Below, in pieces: positions 1-11,091 of a DNA stretch of 64,000 bases; positions within the stretch are counted from its first letter, which is position 1, and each line of letters starts with the position of its first letter. The stretch lies in NCBI GenBank assembly GCA_002633005.1, contig NMRA01000127.1, positions 318,438 to 382,437 on the forward strand, given 5' to 3'. Both the position numbers and the translations under genes were made by a program. Source of the stretch: Phoronis australis (Eukaryota; Phoronida; Phoronidae). The notes beneath the pieces were generated by a model. That model had not been told where the DNA came from. It searched no databases and saw only the letters and a program-made list of their open reading frames with translations.

Positions 1-3000
1 GGTTCCTATTTTCAAGACACATGTTCCTTTACATTCACCAGTTTAGAATACAGGTTGAGTTTCCTCAGTCGAAAGATGTCGCTAAAGTATAAACATTTTG
101 TAACTTTCAACCATGTTTGTCTTTGCCATATTTTACTCTTAATTTGTATGAGGTTTGTTTAAGAAGTGTGCAGGGTTTCCGCGGAGACATCACATATGGC
201 AGCAGTTGGAGTACCCATAACGTCGGCCTCAGCCGTCACTCACTACGGCGGCCAATTTAGATGGTGGTGCACTACCAAAAATAAAAGTTATACTGAAAAA
301 TTCATATTAAGTTCAGTGAGGTATGAAAATAATTATTTGGAGTTGTGTTGAATGAGAAATAATTGAGCTAAAACGTGTTTAAGTGGAGAGACAACGCTTT
401 TTCCTTTTTCAAAAAAAATCACTTGATATCCACTAAAGTGGTTCAGCAATGCCCTTATAATTTTTACAATTCAATTGATTTCAATTAATAAAAGTTGTAC
501 TGCAATACTTTGGGTGTGCACAGAACAGAATCAAATATGATTTTTAGCCCACTCCTATGTGAACCTGCTTGTGTTCATTTTGACACACCATACCACCATT
601 GAGGCATTGAGTATCATAGGTCAACATTTGTTTGTCAAAGACCCATACAAAGCAAACTCTAAAACCATACTTTTGATTCACGTTTTCGGTGATTTTCAAT
701 ACCACAGTTAGTGGTTCTAGTTATACACCATGAAAACAATGGACCTAACGCAATTATGGATTTTACCAAAAAATTCACCAACCCTCAGTTGGTTTGCCTG
801 GGACTTTAACAGTGACAGTTTTACTCTTTAGATGGAATGTCACAGCATTCTTAGCAATGAGAACAGAATATGAAGAGACCCTTGGGATCTACAGACTTTT
901 TGAAATTATGAACACGAAAGTGTACAAATGCCACTTTTAAAAAGTCTGGCATCTGGTGGTGTTGAAGATCACAATGTAAACCAGGGCTCGGAATGAACAA
1001 TGATAAAAATGAGGATTTTTTCCAGGTGATTTATCATTCCACAAATAAACAGTGTGACAGAAATACTTTTTAACTGAAACAAACGTTTTTGCACGAATAA
1101 AGTAAGAAACAGATAAAAAAGGAACTAACAAAGAGGAAACTGGAATCCAAACAAGATGAAATTGAAACCAAAAAGAGGAAATCCTTTTTAAATCCTTTTA
1201 AAAGAGGAAAATTCCAAGCCATGGTAAACGTTATCAACTTCAGTTGGCTTGTAGTAAACAACTGGTGACATCACAAATAACTCGTTGACAACTAGACAAT
1301 ACCAGTAAAAACATGTCACTAGTGGCATAAGAATTGAACGCAGGGGTACACTGCAACATACGTTTTGAAGCAAGTAAGACAAAGCAACCATAATAGAAAA
1401 ATAGATTGAAAAGTCGTCTGCCTGAAAGATTCTCAAGGCACGCACCATACAAACAAGCTGAACTCAAAGCTCACCACACCTAACACGCAAAATATGAATC
1501 CGATTCTACGGCCACAAGTTATCTTTGATGTCACTGGATGTTTACCGGCTGACAACTGTCTCATAATGTATTTGAAAAACAACAGCAGCACCATAAACGA
1601 AATAACACAAATTAGGCTGTTTCATGCTTCACTGAACGCGAAGGGTCAAGTAGCTATTCTGTCATGGACAACTCATAACTAGCACCTGTTTACATTTTGT
1701 TTTGCATTAATAAAAACATGAGTGAAATCAAATCCCCTTGGGGTCTGCTTCAAGACAAACCATAAACTCCAGTCAAAAAACTAATCTTACATTCATGTTA
1801 AAGCCGCATTAACTAATGTTCTGGAGTTGTGAAAAACAACTTTGATAAAATACATATAGTACTTTTAAATCAACCTCATAACATTTTCATCTTTTTCTGA
1901 AATAAAGTTACCGGGATTTTTCGTAGATACGCCCATGGGTGTGTATTCGGAAAATGAAAATTTTCAGGAATTTTTGTAATACCAAATAAATGCCTGCGCA
2001 TTTATTCAGAAAAGGGGGTGTGTAAACGGAGAGTCACAGTTTTGTTGACTGACATTTTTTACTTAAAACTGGATTTTAAATTTTATGTTAGTTAATGTGT
2101 AGTTTGCCAACACCTTGTTCATTTTCATAAATGACAAATGCTCCACAAAACTGAGTTTGTGACAAAAAGTTAAAGCTAAGTGGACTTTCACGAAGAAATT
2201 TTCAAAATAAACGCCCCACTATCTGGACACCTGACGCCCATGGGCATTTATTCAGCACAATTTTCCGAATAAAAGCTTATGGGCGTTTCAACGGGTGGGC
2301 TTATCTACGGAAAATTCTGCCAGTTGCCGTTGATTGACTGGAATTTCCCAGTCAGCTGAAGCTAACACATGGTTACAATCTAACATAGTGAGCTTGGTCT
2401 GAAACAATAACACAAGATGTCACTTCTTCTCAAGCCTAGAAATCATTTTTAATTTGTGAAATGAAGAAAATGAGGTCATTTTTTACAGTAAGTGGCCTAA
2501 ATCAAATCGTTTTTTTCCAGAAGTCGTATATTGCACATTTAAGCTTCTGACTTAAGCTTTTCCTCAAGTCCGTCTTACAGAGTTTTCCACAGATAAGCTG
2601 GACGAACAATGTACGGAAAATATGCCCAGGGTTACAAACTTTGCATGGTCAAAACATTACACCGTGACATTTGGGTTTCCATAAACTGTAGTTTTACAAT
2701 AAAATGCCACTAGCTTGTATGCGTAAAAGCGTAACATACTAGAAAAGAAAGTCGCAGTGTTTAAAAGTCAAATCAAATTTTTTGACCTCAGACAACAAAA
2801 TTAACAACTTGACAGGGGTCTTAAGAAGATTTTCACAATGTTACCTTCTTGGTACAGAAACAAACTATGGTTGACTGAACTTTTTTTTAAATAAAACAGA
2901 GAGTTAGATTATATTGAAAAGGTTGATTATTGGAACATGAAAAATTAGCTAAGATGCTTAATTGGAATGTGAAATAATCTTAGTTTTAATTAGTCATTGA

Positions 3001-3196
3001 AACTTAAACAAATCACAGTTTTAAACCAAAAGCAAACGAAGTTAGTTTCTTGGAACAGCCTCAAGTTCTTCTGGGAAAATTAATTGACATGTGCTGGGCC
3101 TAGACTAGTATAGACTCGGGTTTATATACACATGCATGGGCCTAAATGCGCGCATGTACGGTCCGTGTAATTGTTCTGGTCAATGCAATCTGTAGG
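1..3196. other. Intergenic region downstream of the crotonase gene
   Basis: No coding exon or RNA gene could be supported here. Open frames are short and lack codon structure or recognisable motifs. A small CpG-richer patch lies at about 175-265, but no splice-compatible coding exon was found in it. One inverted-repeat element (1912-2322) is listed separately. The motif GTGGCCTAAATCAAA near 2492 recurs elsewhere in the window and marks a diverged interspersed repeat. Confidence 0.6.
1912..2322. repeat. MITE-like inverted-repeat element
   Basis: The left end (1912-1957) and right end (2259-2322) are imperfect inverted repeats. Both carry a TTTTCNGTAGATA block, a CGCCCAT/ATGGGCG block and an ATTCGGAAAAT/ATTTTCCGAAT block in mirrored order. 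The interior has further GCATTTATTC motifs. There is no coding capacity. A non-autonomous DNA element or its remnant is the simplest reading. No target-site duplication was confirmed, so the exact ends are uncertain. Confidence 0.5.
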
Positions 3197-6100
3197 TCAC
3201 GTGCAAGCAGGTTCGTAATTGATATCAAAACTACCACCCCTGCCACTCCCTTGAGTAAATTTTGTAGCACCTACAATAAGAAGTAAACAAACAAATATCA
3301 TCAATGCTTTGAAATGCCAAGAGATGAGTGAAAAAATACATAATGTTTACTCATCTTGGGTGGATTTTCTTTTTAGAAAAAGTGAGAAACTAAAAACAAC
3401 CCGCCAAGGACTTGATGTTCAAAAAATCAGACGAGAACTATCTATAGATACTTTTTTGGCATTAGCTCTCAATTCCAATTGAAGGTCGAAACCTATAACA
3501 CCACTGCAATAGAAATTTTTGTCCAAATTGAGGGGTTAAATTTAGCAAGTTTCAGTTTCAAGCAGCAAGTGAAAACAAAATACAGTTTTAAGGTTATGTA
3601 GGACCTTATGGACAAATAAGTGCATTTAGCAAAATAACTCAGTAGATTGTATTTCCCGAAAATAAAAATTCTGGAGAATGTGATTTCATACTTTATACCA
3701 ACCCGCTATTAATTGCGTCACATCACCATGTCTTTTATTAAAGAAAATGAAACAAAACGAAAGATATGTTCAATAACATGTCGACCAAATTTCTTTCGAT
3801 ATAAATGCTCGCAGTGAAAGCTCAAAAAAGTTACCCGTTTTCTTAACTGTCATTTCATTTTTGTTTAATGCCACTTTTGAATTTAATTTGTTGAAATAAA
3901 AATTGTGTGAGTCCTGAACTTTTATAGCCTTTAACAATTCCTAAAAGTCATTTGAAGAACATCGCAAAAAGCCCAGTATCTGAAAGTTAGCCATTTCTGA
4001 GAAAGTCGGCCAAATTTGGAATTTTTCTCAGGTCTTGCATTTCTTGAACATTTCAAACCCATAACAGACACCTCTTAGAAACAGAACCGATTAACACCAG
4101 AGTGGTATTACCCAAACGACATCACGGAAAATCGATCAGCAGAAACATACTCCAAGACAGTTCTCAAATAAGACAATCGTAAACATGAAGCGGAGTTTAA
4201 TAAAACTTCAACCAACCTTTTGTAGATTCTAGTGAGATAACATGTTCTGCATTTCTCAGTTCAAATTCAAATGCTTCCTCCACTGACCACGTGTTGAATG
4301 AGGCATGATAGGCAGACAATCGGTCACTTCGCAGACACTCCTGAGGAAACCGCGACAGTTGTTTAGCTAGTGATAACGCATGGTCCAATGCTGAAACAGG
4401 GTCATAATGCTTTGATCAAAATCATGATCAACCGTGTTTTGCAGTGAAAAAGATCAACTTTGTTCACAGGCATTCTGATCTTCCAATCAGGCCTTCATCT
4501 AGAGGGTATCCAAGGCGTCTAAATGGACACCACAACTCAAACTTAGACACCGTGTTCAGCATTTGGATGCCACATCATGGCGTTCTTATACTCTGTTTGA
4601 ATTGGGATTGGTGACCCTAATTCCCTAGAATCCCTTGGCGGTCATACTGCTTTGGGTACTGAAATTAACCCACTGTAGCAATAAAATAGACCTGGTCTGA
4701 GGAAATAGCAACGTGCTAGTACGTCTGAAGCACAGGAATCATTTCTCATCTGAAGAAGGAACAAAATGAGATGAGTGGCCTAAATCAAAAGTTGGTTCTT
4801 GACAGAGGACGCATTATTTTTTATAAGTAGTCTTAACACAAAAACGCTGGAATAAGCATATTACCTCCATAGAATTAGACAGTCTAGAGCTCTTACCACT
4901 GACCTACTGAGGACCCGATATCTGTGCAATTACTGAGCACTGGACCGGCAGTCTAGAGACCTGCGGTTTGATTCTAAGTTGGAGTTCCTGATTTTTCTCT
5001 ATACATTTGATATATTTCACTATTGGCCAAAATAAGCGTCTATGTTTATTAGACAGTCTAAAAGTTTTCTTTGCCAAGATGGTAACTGTTTTGACCATCA
5101 AAAGGAAATGAGAGATCACATGAGGTTGACTTGAAGTGCCTAGTTCTGAAAGGAGTCGTCCTTTGAAGTTGGAAAGTTTGGCAAGGTCATTACATTAACT
5201 TCATAACAGGAGTTTCACTCTGAGATGGGGAAATAATTCTTTACAAGCAAAGCAAATTGTTAATTTAGAGAGCAAAAAAATGTTTTGAAGGGCAAGAGTT
5301 ATCGTCAAGAATACTGAATCTGTAGGGTTAATTAGTACTTTCGTTACTTCCTTCAATGTCACAAAAGAAAGTCAACGCACCTCTAAATATTGTCATGTAT
5401 TACCCAGAGAGTCATGCACTCTCAGTACCTTCCACCTACACAAACAAACCTTTAGTAAACGCAATTGCCAACACCAGTTGTTGAGCCTCACCTGTTCCTG
5501 TGGGGACAACATAATTGGCGAGGCCAATCTGACGAGCCTCCTGTGCATCAACAGCTCGTCCAGTGAGGATGAGGTCCAGCGCCCGCGATAGACCAATCAA
5601 ATGAGGTAGTCGAACTGACCCTCCATCAAGAAGGGGCACACCTGAAATTTAGTAGTTTCTAGATTTAAAAAATTATTTAATCAGAATGTTTTCATTTCAT
5701 AATTTNTTGCAGCCATGCCGGGGTGCGCTTCGTAGACTTAAAACACTTGCAAAGCACTTGCGTTGAGAAATCTTCGCTTACCTAACGGAAACAAAGAATT
5801 CTATCCCATAGTTCAACATTTCAACCTCACCGACCAATCACCTCAGTAACAATTTTACGTAATAAGGTCTCAAATGTACTCGCAAAACACTCGCCTTTCA
5901 CTCGTGTGAGTTTGCATGGCTTTGCGTGATCCTGTTTTTTCGCGACTTTCCCCCGTGTCTACAGAATGCACCCCAGCCCAAGAAAAAGCGAATTAGACAC
6001 ACAAGGATGAGTGATTACCAAATCGCCTGCAGAACACTCCCATGGTGGCATCTTCTTCTACGACTCTTAGGTCACACATAAGGGCTAGCTCCAGACCACC

Positions 6101-9100
6101 AGCCACGGCACAGCCAGAAATGGCGGCTATCACAGGTTTGTTGAATATTCGCTTCGTAGGTCCCTGCACGTGAGAATGAATGGGGTGAATCACAACAAGT
6201 TTACAGTATGAGTGCTACTTCAGCGGGACTATATAGGTCAAGTTTAAAGTAAGAAAAACATAAGAATGAAGTGGTTTACCAACACAGAAAATGACACCTA
6301 TGATCTCCATTCCAACCACAATATAACATACAATAACTTACTTCACAACACTAATTTAAAACAACAAAACAATCAGCCATGTCATAGAGTGAAACAAGAT
6401 GTCTCAGGGGAATAGTCACATTAGTGAAGCACCGCTCAACATAACTTTATTCAAAGCATGCATATCAGGGGCAATCAGTTTGTGCAACTATTGGGTGGGT
6501 TGGGACAAATGATATCTCAATGTACAGTCTTGTTTTGGTATGATTTTGCTCTTTGTCAGAATAAACATCTGATATCCTGGATCAATACTTACACTTTTCC
6601 ACGATTACACTACGACAGGGTGGAGCCCGTGGGTGGTATTTTGACACCATGATAAACTGTCTCAAACTTAATTGAAAAGTAGATGAAACACCAAACATCA
6701 TTTCATTCGAATTTGAGCACTTGAGCTGTCACCACGTTTCTAACTTTTGACAATTTGAAAAGTTTTTGTACCAAGACGCCAATGTATTTTAAGTCCAGTC
6801 TGTAATTACTTTGAAAATCCCAAGGTAATCAATTAACCCATTCTAAAATAGTGGCAACCCACAGGTGCCTATGCCTGCCTCTGCATTCAAAACTGGGTGT
6901 AGACGCAAAATGGTGCTTTCATGGAGAATTGAGAAGAATCTCGGTGGTTTCTTGAGACCAACGCATGTTGTGAACAATACGACCATCTCAAAAGTTAGAC
7001 ACATACCAATGGCCCAGAGCCCTCTGTCAGGTCTCCATAAAATTTGCTCACATCTACCGCCTCTCCAGCTTCAGAAAGTTCCGCTAAGTCATAACCAGCA
7101 CAGAAATGTCCCCCTAGTGATAAAATGATAAAACTATAACACTCAGACAAAAACATATAAACTTTGTAGTTATCTGTTGGAAAAGACCACATAACAATTT
7201 AAACTGATCACAGAACAAATTAATTTTTTCCAATACTGCTGGTTCTCATTATGCTGGACCCCTATAAGAGGCTATTACCCAACTACCACATCATAGTACA
7301 TTCCACAGAAATGAAGTAAACTTTACCTTTACCGTGAAGAACAGCAACAGGTTGCCTATCATTCTCTTCAAATTCTTCAAAAGCCTCATTTAACTGTCGT
7401 GCCACAGACCGACTTACAGCATTCCTTTTATCAGGCCTGTTTATTCCAATAACACACACTCCATCCACGTCTTCCGAGTCTACGAATTTATCTACAAATA
7501 ACAAGGTTTGATTAGAAACCTAAACACTGGGGGCCTCTCTTCCCACATTACCACACACTTAAAATTCATTTCAACTGAGGAATGGGTATCCAAAACAAGT
7601 TATGAAAAATCCTACACCAAGACAATATCATCCTAACCCACCACCACTCGCTTTCTCCACCACCTTTTCCCCAGATTGGTATTGTTATGAAACAATGTTT
7701 GGTCCACACTTGAGAACACATCCACTGCCTGTGTGCAATCCTCTTACGGTCAAACAAGAAACAGGATGAAATATCGCTTTGCAATCAACAGTCATTGAAC
7801 TTTATAATAAACATCTATCTCTAGGTTATTGTGACACATGGTGTGCCGACCACACACCATTAGAAGGTGTGCCAACCACGAACATTGAAGCCTCAAGTCT
7901 CAGAGATGACTCACTTAGATTCTACAGTCAGTGTGGCAAAGGACTCCGTAGTGTATAGACCTACTTACTAGTATTTGCGTATTATATGTAGTTATCATCT
8001 TCCAACAAGCAATATAAGTGTTATACCAATTTATTGTGTTACCACCTACACAACAATTGGCGACAAGGATAAAGCAGAACTTCATAATGGCTCAACATTT
8101 TCACGTGCCTGTACCGCCAACTTACTGGCCCACTGGACTGGACACTCCATCGCTCAAGTTCGAACAGTTCCTTGAAATTCAGACGGTCAGCTCTGGAATG
8201 CCCACCGCATGCGAAAGGTTTTCGAAGAGGCACCCGATACCTGCTACAACTTCGCATGTTACCATGACAATTTTGACGTGCCTCGGCGATCGTTCTGCTC
8301 CAACAGAAGACTGCCACCAACTCGATTTCCGCACTAACGCTTGACGAGCGGGGGGAGGTTGGTGTGCCGACCACAAACATTGAAGCCACGAGTCTCAGAG
8401 ATGACTCACTTAGAATCTACAGTCAGTGTGGCAAAGGACTCCATAGTGTATAGACCTATTTACTAGTATTTCCGTATCATATGCAGTTATCATCTTCCAA
8501 CAAGCAATATACGAGTTATACCAATTTCCTGTGTTACCACCTACACAACAACACATGACTTCCTGGTGTGACGTGCAGCCAGATAAACCCTTTCTAAGTC
8601 GCTTGCCAAGTGGCAATTGCTGCTGAGCTGAATAATTCAGACGCTCAGCTCTCAAATACCGATGCTGGAGAAATTTTCTTCATTGGTGCCCAGCAACGGT
8701 AGAACCCACGACCAGACAGAATGTCTGCACTCTTCTCGAGGCAATTTGGAGTCATGCTTCAGCAACTGCAGTGGAAACCCACTGATAAGAAACATGGCCG
8801 ACCTGAGGGGGCAGGCTTGATTAGTTGTAACATGTGACTTTTGGCTGTGACATACAGCCAGATAACAGAAAGCCTCTTTAAGTCGCTTGCCAGGAGTGGC
8901 AATTGCCTCTTAGCTGAAATGGTTTAGATGCTCGGCTGTCGCACCTGCAAACTAGATTCAAGTCGTGAAATGAGATTTCAAAAATGGCATATGTCTGTAG
9001 TTGCTAGGATTCAAAAATGAAAAAGTAGGACATCTGGAGTAAATCGAGGTCAAACGCTACAAGGGGCAAATGCCGACTGCAACACCCAAGAATATTCTAG

Positions 9101-10309
9101 CACTCTTTTAATCGGGCTTGCAAAATGGAGAGAAAACCATGTGGAAAAGTATAAAATCATACACTATGACCATTTTTCTAAGCGTGCCAAGCAGCAACAC
9201 ATTTACACAATTACATCACCTGTAGACGTTGTCGGTTCGGCCAGCTGATAGGCTACAACTACGTGTTGCCTACGAGGTATTTTGATGGTGTGAAGCTAGA
9301 CAGTGACCACCGTCTCTATCTGGCCCCAGCTCTTAATATGCTGGAAGCTTTTCAGTGAATTATGCTTCACACTGTCATCAAAGTCACGTAACACCTTTTG
9401 TCAATTGTAGTAATAGCCGAGATCACCCGACCCGGGGATCGAACCCGCGACCCCCATAAAACCGGCAAGCGTGCTAACCATTCAGCTAATAGGCAATTGC
9501 CCGTTAGCGAGTAGCTAACAGAGGCTCATATAATTCACCGGAAGCACATCTACAACATTCCCCCCTTTCCTACGGAACGGGCACGCGACAGGAAGGTGAA
9601 CACCAGGATGTCTCGCATACAGGTCATCAACGTCCCTTGGTACCTTTACCACCACAACACAGGTGAACACAAGGTCGTCTCTCATACAGGTCCTTGACTC
9701 CTGGAACCTTCCACGCGCGCTATCCCGAGGTCTGTGGGTACTAGTTGGCAGTGCTTCATCGGTAGATCATCCGTTTGCCGACTACGCCATTTGTAGGAAT
9801 AGCCGAGATCACCCGACCCGGGGATCGAACCCGCGACCCCCATAAAACCGGCAAGCATGCTAACCATTCAGCTAATAGGCAATTGCCCGTTAGCGAGTAG
9901 CTAACAGAGGCTCATATATCATTCACCGGAAGCACATCTACAACACAATTTTACGCATAGTCATATAGAGCTTCAGGAGGCTGTCGACAAACACCCTCGT
10001 AATCAGTTTTGTCTTCAAGTAGTACTTCGTTCAGCTGCCCAAGTCGGAAACTGTCCATGTTTACACTGCGCGAAACTGGCGAGCGCGGTAAAAATAGGAG
10101 CTGCAGACGGTGGTCACTGTCTTGTGTAAAGCAAGAAAATTTTCAAAAAGCAGGATTGTCCAGTCAAAAGCGAGATATTTATGGAGTTAAACGGTAAAAT
10201 ATTACTCACTAATATCTACAAGAAAGCATTTGGATCTTGAAAATGACAAAACGGCAGGATTATGATTGAAAGATAATTTCACAAGATGCCTTATCAAGGG
10301 CGCCGCCAT
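3197..10309 (-). CDS. Mitochondrial-type enoyl-CoA hydratase/isomerase (crotonase) family protein, 7 exons, 318 aa
   Basis: The exons on the minus strand are 10309-10210, 7491-7327, 7113-7007, 6163-6019, 5641-5450, 4390-4217 and 3270-3197. They sum to 957 nt, with all introns GT-AG and phases matching at every junction. Exon 1 encodes an Arg/Lys/Ser/Leu-rich leader ([14 protein letters not shown]...) typical of a mitochondrial presequence and ends at a consensus donor GTGAGT. The crotonase fold follows: NRPDKRNAV, oxyanion-hole motif HFCAGYDL (about 91-98), [11 protein letters not shown] (about 140-150), then [15 protein letters not shown] (about 166-180) and PHLIGLSRA. The C-terminus has GSGRGGSF. 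Glu149 aligns with the first catalytic Glu of ECHS1, but the second is replaced by Cys169. The closest remembered relatives are a bacterial and invertebrate crotonase clade with the same GVFCRR motif, so the substrate and exact reaction are unknown. The ATG sits in an ATGGCGGC context resembling a YY1 site. Confidence in the gene model is high, in the specific reaction low. Confidence 0.9.
5715..5978. repeat. MITE-like element in a crotonase intron
   Basis: The left end GCCGGGGTGCGCTTCGTAGAC and the right end (GTCTACAGAATGCACCCCAGC) are inverted repeats of about 20 bp with a few mismatches. The interior has no open frame and contains repeated ACTTGCRAAGCACTTGCG-like words. An N at 5706 lies just outside the left end. 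No clear target-site duplication is visible. It lies in the intron between 6018 and 5642. Confidence 0.55.
7839..8055 (+). repeat. Left LTR of the TRIM-like element
   Basis: It begins TGGTGTGCCGACC and ends ACACAACA. Near its start is a 26-bp insertion in which GGTGTGCC and ACCAC words recur, which is an internal duplication absent from the right LTR. Confidence 0.85.
8087..8344 (+). pseudogene. Gag N-terminal remnant inside the TRIM-like element
   Basis: An 85-codon open frame starts [15 protein letters not shown] and stops just before the polypurine tract. The start and its VPVPP...W.TGL pattern resemble the first residues of metazoan Ty3/gypsy Gag proteins. The second half does not look like Gag and may come from an internal deletion junction. 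No zinc knuckle or enzymatic domain is present. Assignment to Ty3/gypsy is inference from pattern memory. Confidence 0.45.
8360..8550 (+). repeat. Right LTR of the TRIM-like element
   Basis: This 191-bp copy is preceded by a G-rich purine tract and followed directly by the ACACA target duplication. It differs from the left LTR at roughly 13 positions outside the 26-bp insertion, suggesting an insertion that is not very recent. Confidence 0.85.
8551..8670 (+). repeat. Diverged tRNA-derived SINE fragment
   Basis: The stretch shares GACNTNCAGCCAGATAA, TAAGTCGCTTGCCA and GTGGCAATTGC blocks with the copy at 8829-8985, followed by an AGCTGAATAATTCAGACGCTC segment like a decayed pol III A box. It directly abuts the right end of the TRIM-like element. 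Confidence 0.5.
8829..8985 (+). repeat. tRNA-derived SINE, plus-strand copy
   Basis: The segment contains a tRNA-like head with an A-box-like TTAGCTGAAATGGTTTAGA (about 8911-8929) and, about 30 bp later, a B-box-like AGATTCAAGTC. Upstream is GTGGCAATTGCC, a block also found beside the minus-strand SINE heads at 9.4, 9.8 and 50.3 kb. It is degenerate and probably inactive. Confidence 0.6.
9411..9562 (-). repeat. tRNA-derived SINE copy 1
   Basis: On the minus strand it reads TTAGCTGAATGGTTAGCACG (A-box-like) and then GGGTTCGATCCCC (perfect B-box core), with a CCCGGGTCGGG-type stem, followed by ATCTCGGCTATT. The whole block, including the tail-side sequence TAGCGAGTAGCTAACAGAGG, is repeated almost base for base at 9795-9946. 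The stems cannot form a full functional tRNA. Confidence 0.75.
9795..9946 (-). repeat. tRNA-derived SINE copy 2
   Basis: It is nearly identical to the copy at 9411-9562, with one base changed inside the A-box region and a short indel near the CATATA stretch. The 384-bp offset, with unrelated spacer in between, suggests either a recent segmental duplication or two insertions of the same subfamily. Confidence 0.75.
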
Positions 10310-10320
10310 TGTTGACCTTC
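10300..10320 (-). promoter_or_regulatory. YY1-like motif over the crotonase start codon
   Basis: On the minus strand, AACAATGGCGGCGCC overlaps the initiator ATG. ATGGCGGC is the core shared by YY1 sites that often sit at or just after transcription starts of animal housekeeping genes. The placement implies a very short 5' UTR. This is inference from motif and position only. Confidence 0.4.
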
Positions 10321-10507
10321 ACCTTCAACTATTAGATTTAACTTAGAGAGTTAAAAATATTCTATTAACGATTACAAACGAAAGGAATATTGAAACAGAA
10401 ATAATTTCAAAAAATCAACAACAGTTTAAAACTCATGAAACATATGAAACGTGTAACATAGTAATGTTTTGTCAAGTACATTAAATTACAAATTAATTCT
10501 TGTCTGT

Positions 10508-10579
10508 GGGGATGTAGCTCAGCGGTAGAGCGTCCGCTTTGCATGCGGAAGGCCCCGGGTTCGAACCCCGGCATCTCCA
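10508..10579 (+). tRNA. tRNA-Ala (anticodon UGC)
   Basis: The 72-nt gene folds as a standard cloverleaf. The acceptor stem is GGGGATG/CATCTCC, with the G3-U70 wobble that identifies alanine tRNAs. The D arm is GCTC...GAGC, the anticodon stem TCCGC/GCGGA surrounds loop TTTGCAT with anticodon TGC, and the T arm is CCGGG-TTCGAAC-CCCGG. The discriminator is A, and no CCA is encoded, as in eukaryotes. The internal A and B boxes are intact. The gene stands about 200 bp upstream of the crotonase start codon and is transcribed divergently from it. Confidence 0.97.
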
Positions 10580-10586
10580 CACCTAC

Positions 10587-10590
10587 TTTT
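10587..10590 (+). terminator. RNA polymerase III terminator of tRNA-Ala
   Basis: A TTTT run begins 8 nt after the discriminator base, with a second TTTT at 10592-10595. This is the usual pol III stop signal. Confidence 0.85.
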
Positions 10591-10670
10591 GTTTTCTTAT
10601 GACCACTTTTTGCTTGACAAAAAAAAGTTTAGTTATTGAAAGCATTCATATCCATTCGTCTGTTGATACA

Positions 10671-11091
10671 AAATAACAGTACCAATATATCGCATACAAA
10701 GTCACTGGCAGATAACTGGAACTGACGCCATGCGCCTAAGTTATATAAATTAAAGGGCACTGGAAAAGTCAGAATATCATCACCCCATGGTCACATGGTT
10801 GTACGAAAACTTAACGTGCATCGTAGGATCAACTCGGTATCCCAATATCACCACGTCTGTTAGACCCGTAGGAAGGTAGCAAAATAACTGTACCAATATA
10901 TCGCATACAAAGTCACTGGCAGATAACTGGAACTGACGCCATGCGCCTAAGTGGCATAAATTAAAGGGCATTGGAAAAGTCAAAATATCATCACCCATGG
11001 TCACATGGTGGTCCGAAAACTTAACGTGCATCTTAGAATCAACTCGGTATCCCAATATCACCACGTCTGTTAGACCCATAGGAAGGTAGCA
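10671..11091. repeat. Two-copy 210-bp tandem duplication
   Basis: The segments 10671-10880 and 10881-11091 are near-identical. Both contain ACCAATATATCGCATACAAA, CATGGTCACATGGT and TCGGTATCCCAATATCACC in the same order, offset by 210-211 bp. The second copy is followed by a poly-G run with an N at 11116. A minus-strand open frame crosses both copies because the unit is close to a multiple of three, and a one-base indel stops it in the left copy. No protein family is recognised. Confidence 0.85.

Larger units (their letters stand above)
7839..8550 (+). mobile_element. Miniature LTR retrotransposon (TRIM-like), complete with 5-bp target duplication
   Basis: Two direct repeats start TGGTGTGCCGACCAC and end CTACACAACA (TG...CA): 7839-8055 (217 bp) and 8360-8550 (191 bp). 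By eye they are about 93% identical, apart from a 26-bp insertion in the left copy. They flank a 304-bp interior. The 5-bp word ACACA lies immediately outside both ends (7834-7838 and 8551-8555). A TGG-initiated primer-binding-site-like stretch begins at 8058, two bases after the left repeat, and a purine tract (GAGCGGGGGGAGG) lies just before the right repeat. The interior keeps a short gag-like open frame but no protease, reverse transcriptase or integrase, so the element must depend on proteins supplied in trans. Its size and layout match terminal-repeat retrotransposons in miniature. It lies in the first crotonase intron. Confidence 0.85.

Noticed and set aside
1494-1682. 62-codon ORF MNPILRPQV...
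   Set aside because: No domain, splice context or neighbour supports it; its length is expected by chance.
9421-9500. tRNA-like boxes at 9.4, 9.8 and 50.3 kb as functional tRNA genes
   Set aside because: A and B boxes are present but acceptor and anticodon stems do not close; they are repeated with shared flanks and are SINE heads.
10029-10057. Minus-strand ATG in good context ([12 protein letters not shown]...) near 10055
   Set aside because: The frame is only 35 codons, has no convincing donor and lies inside the first crotonase intron, downstream of a better supported first exon.
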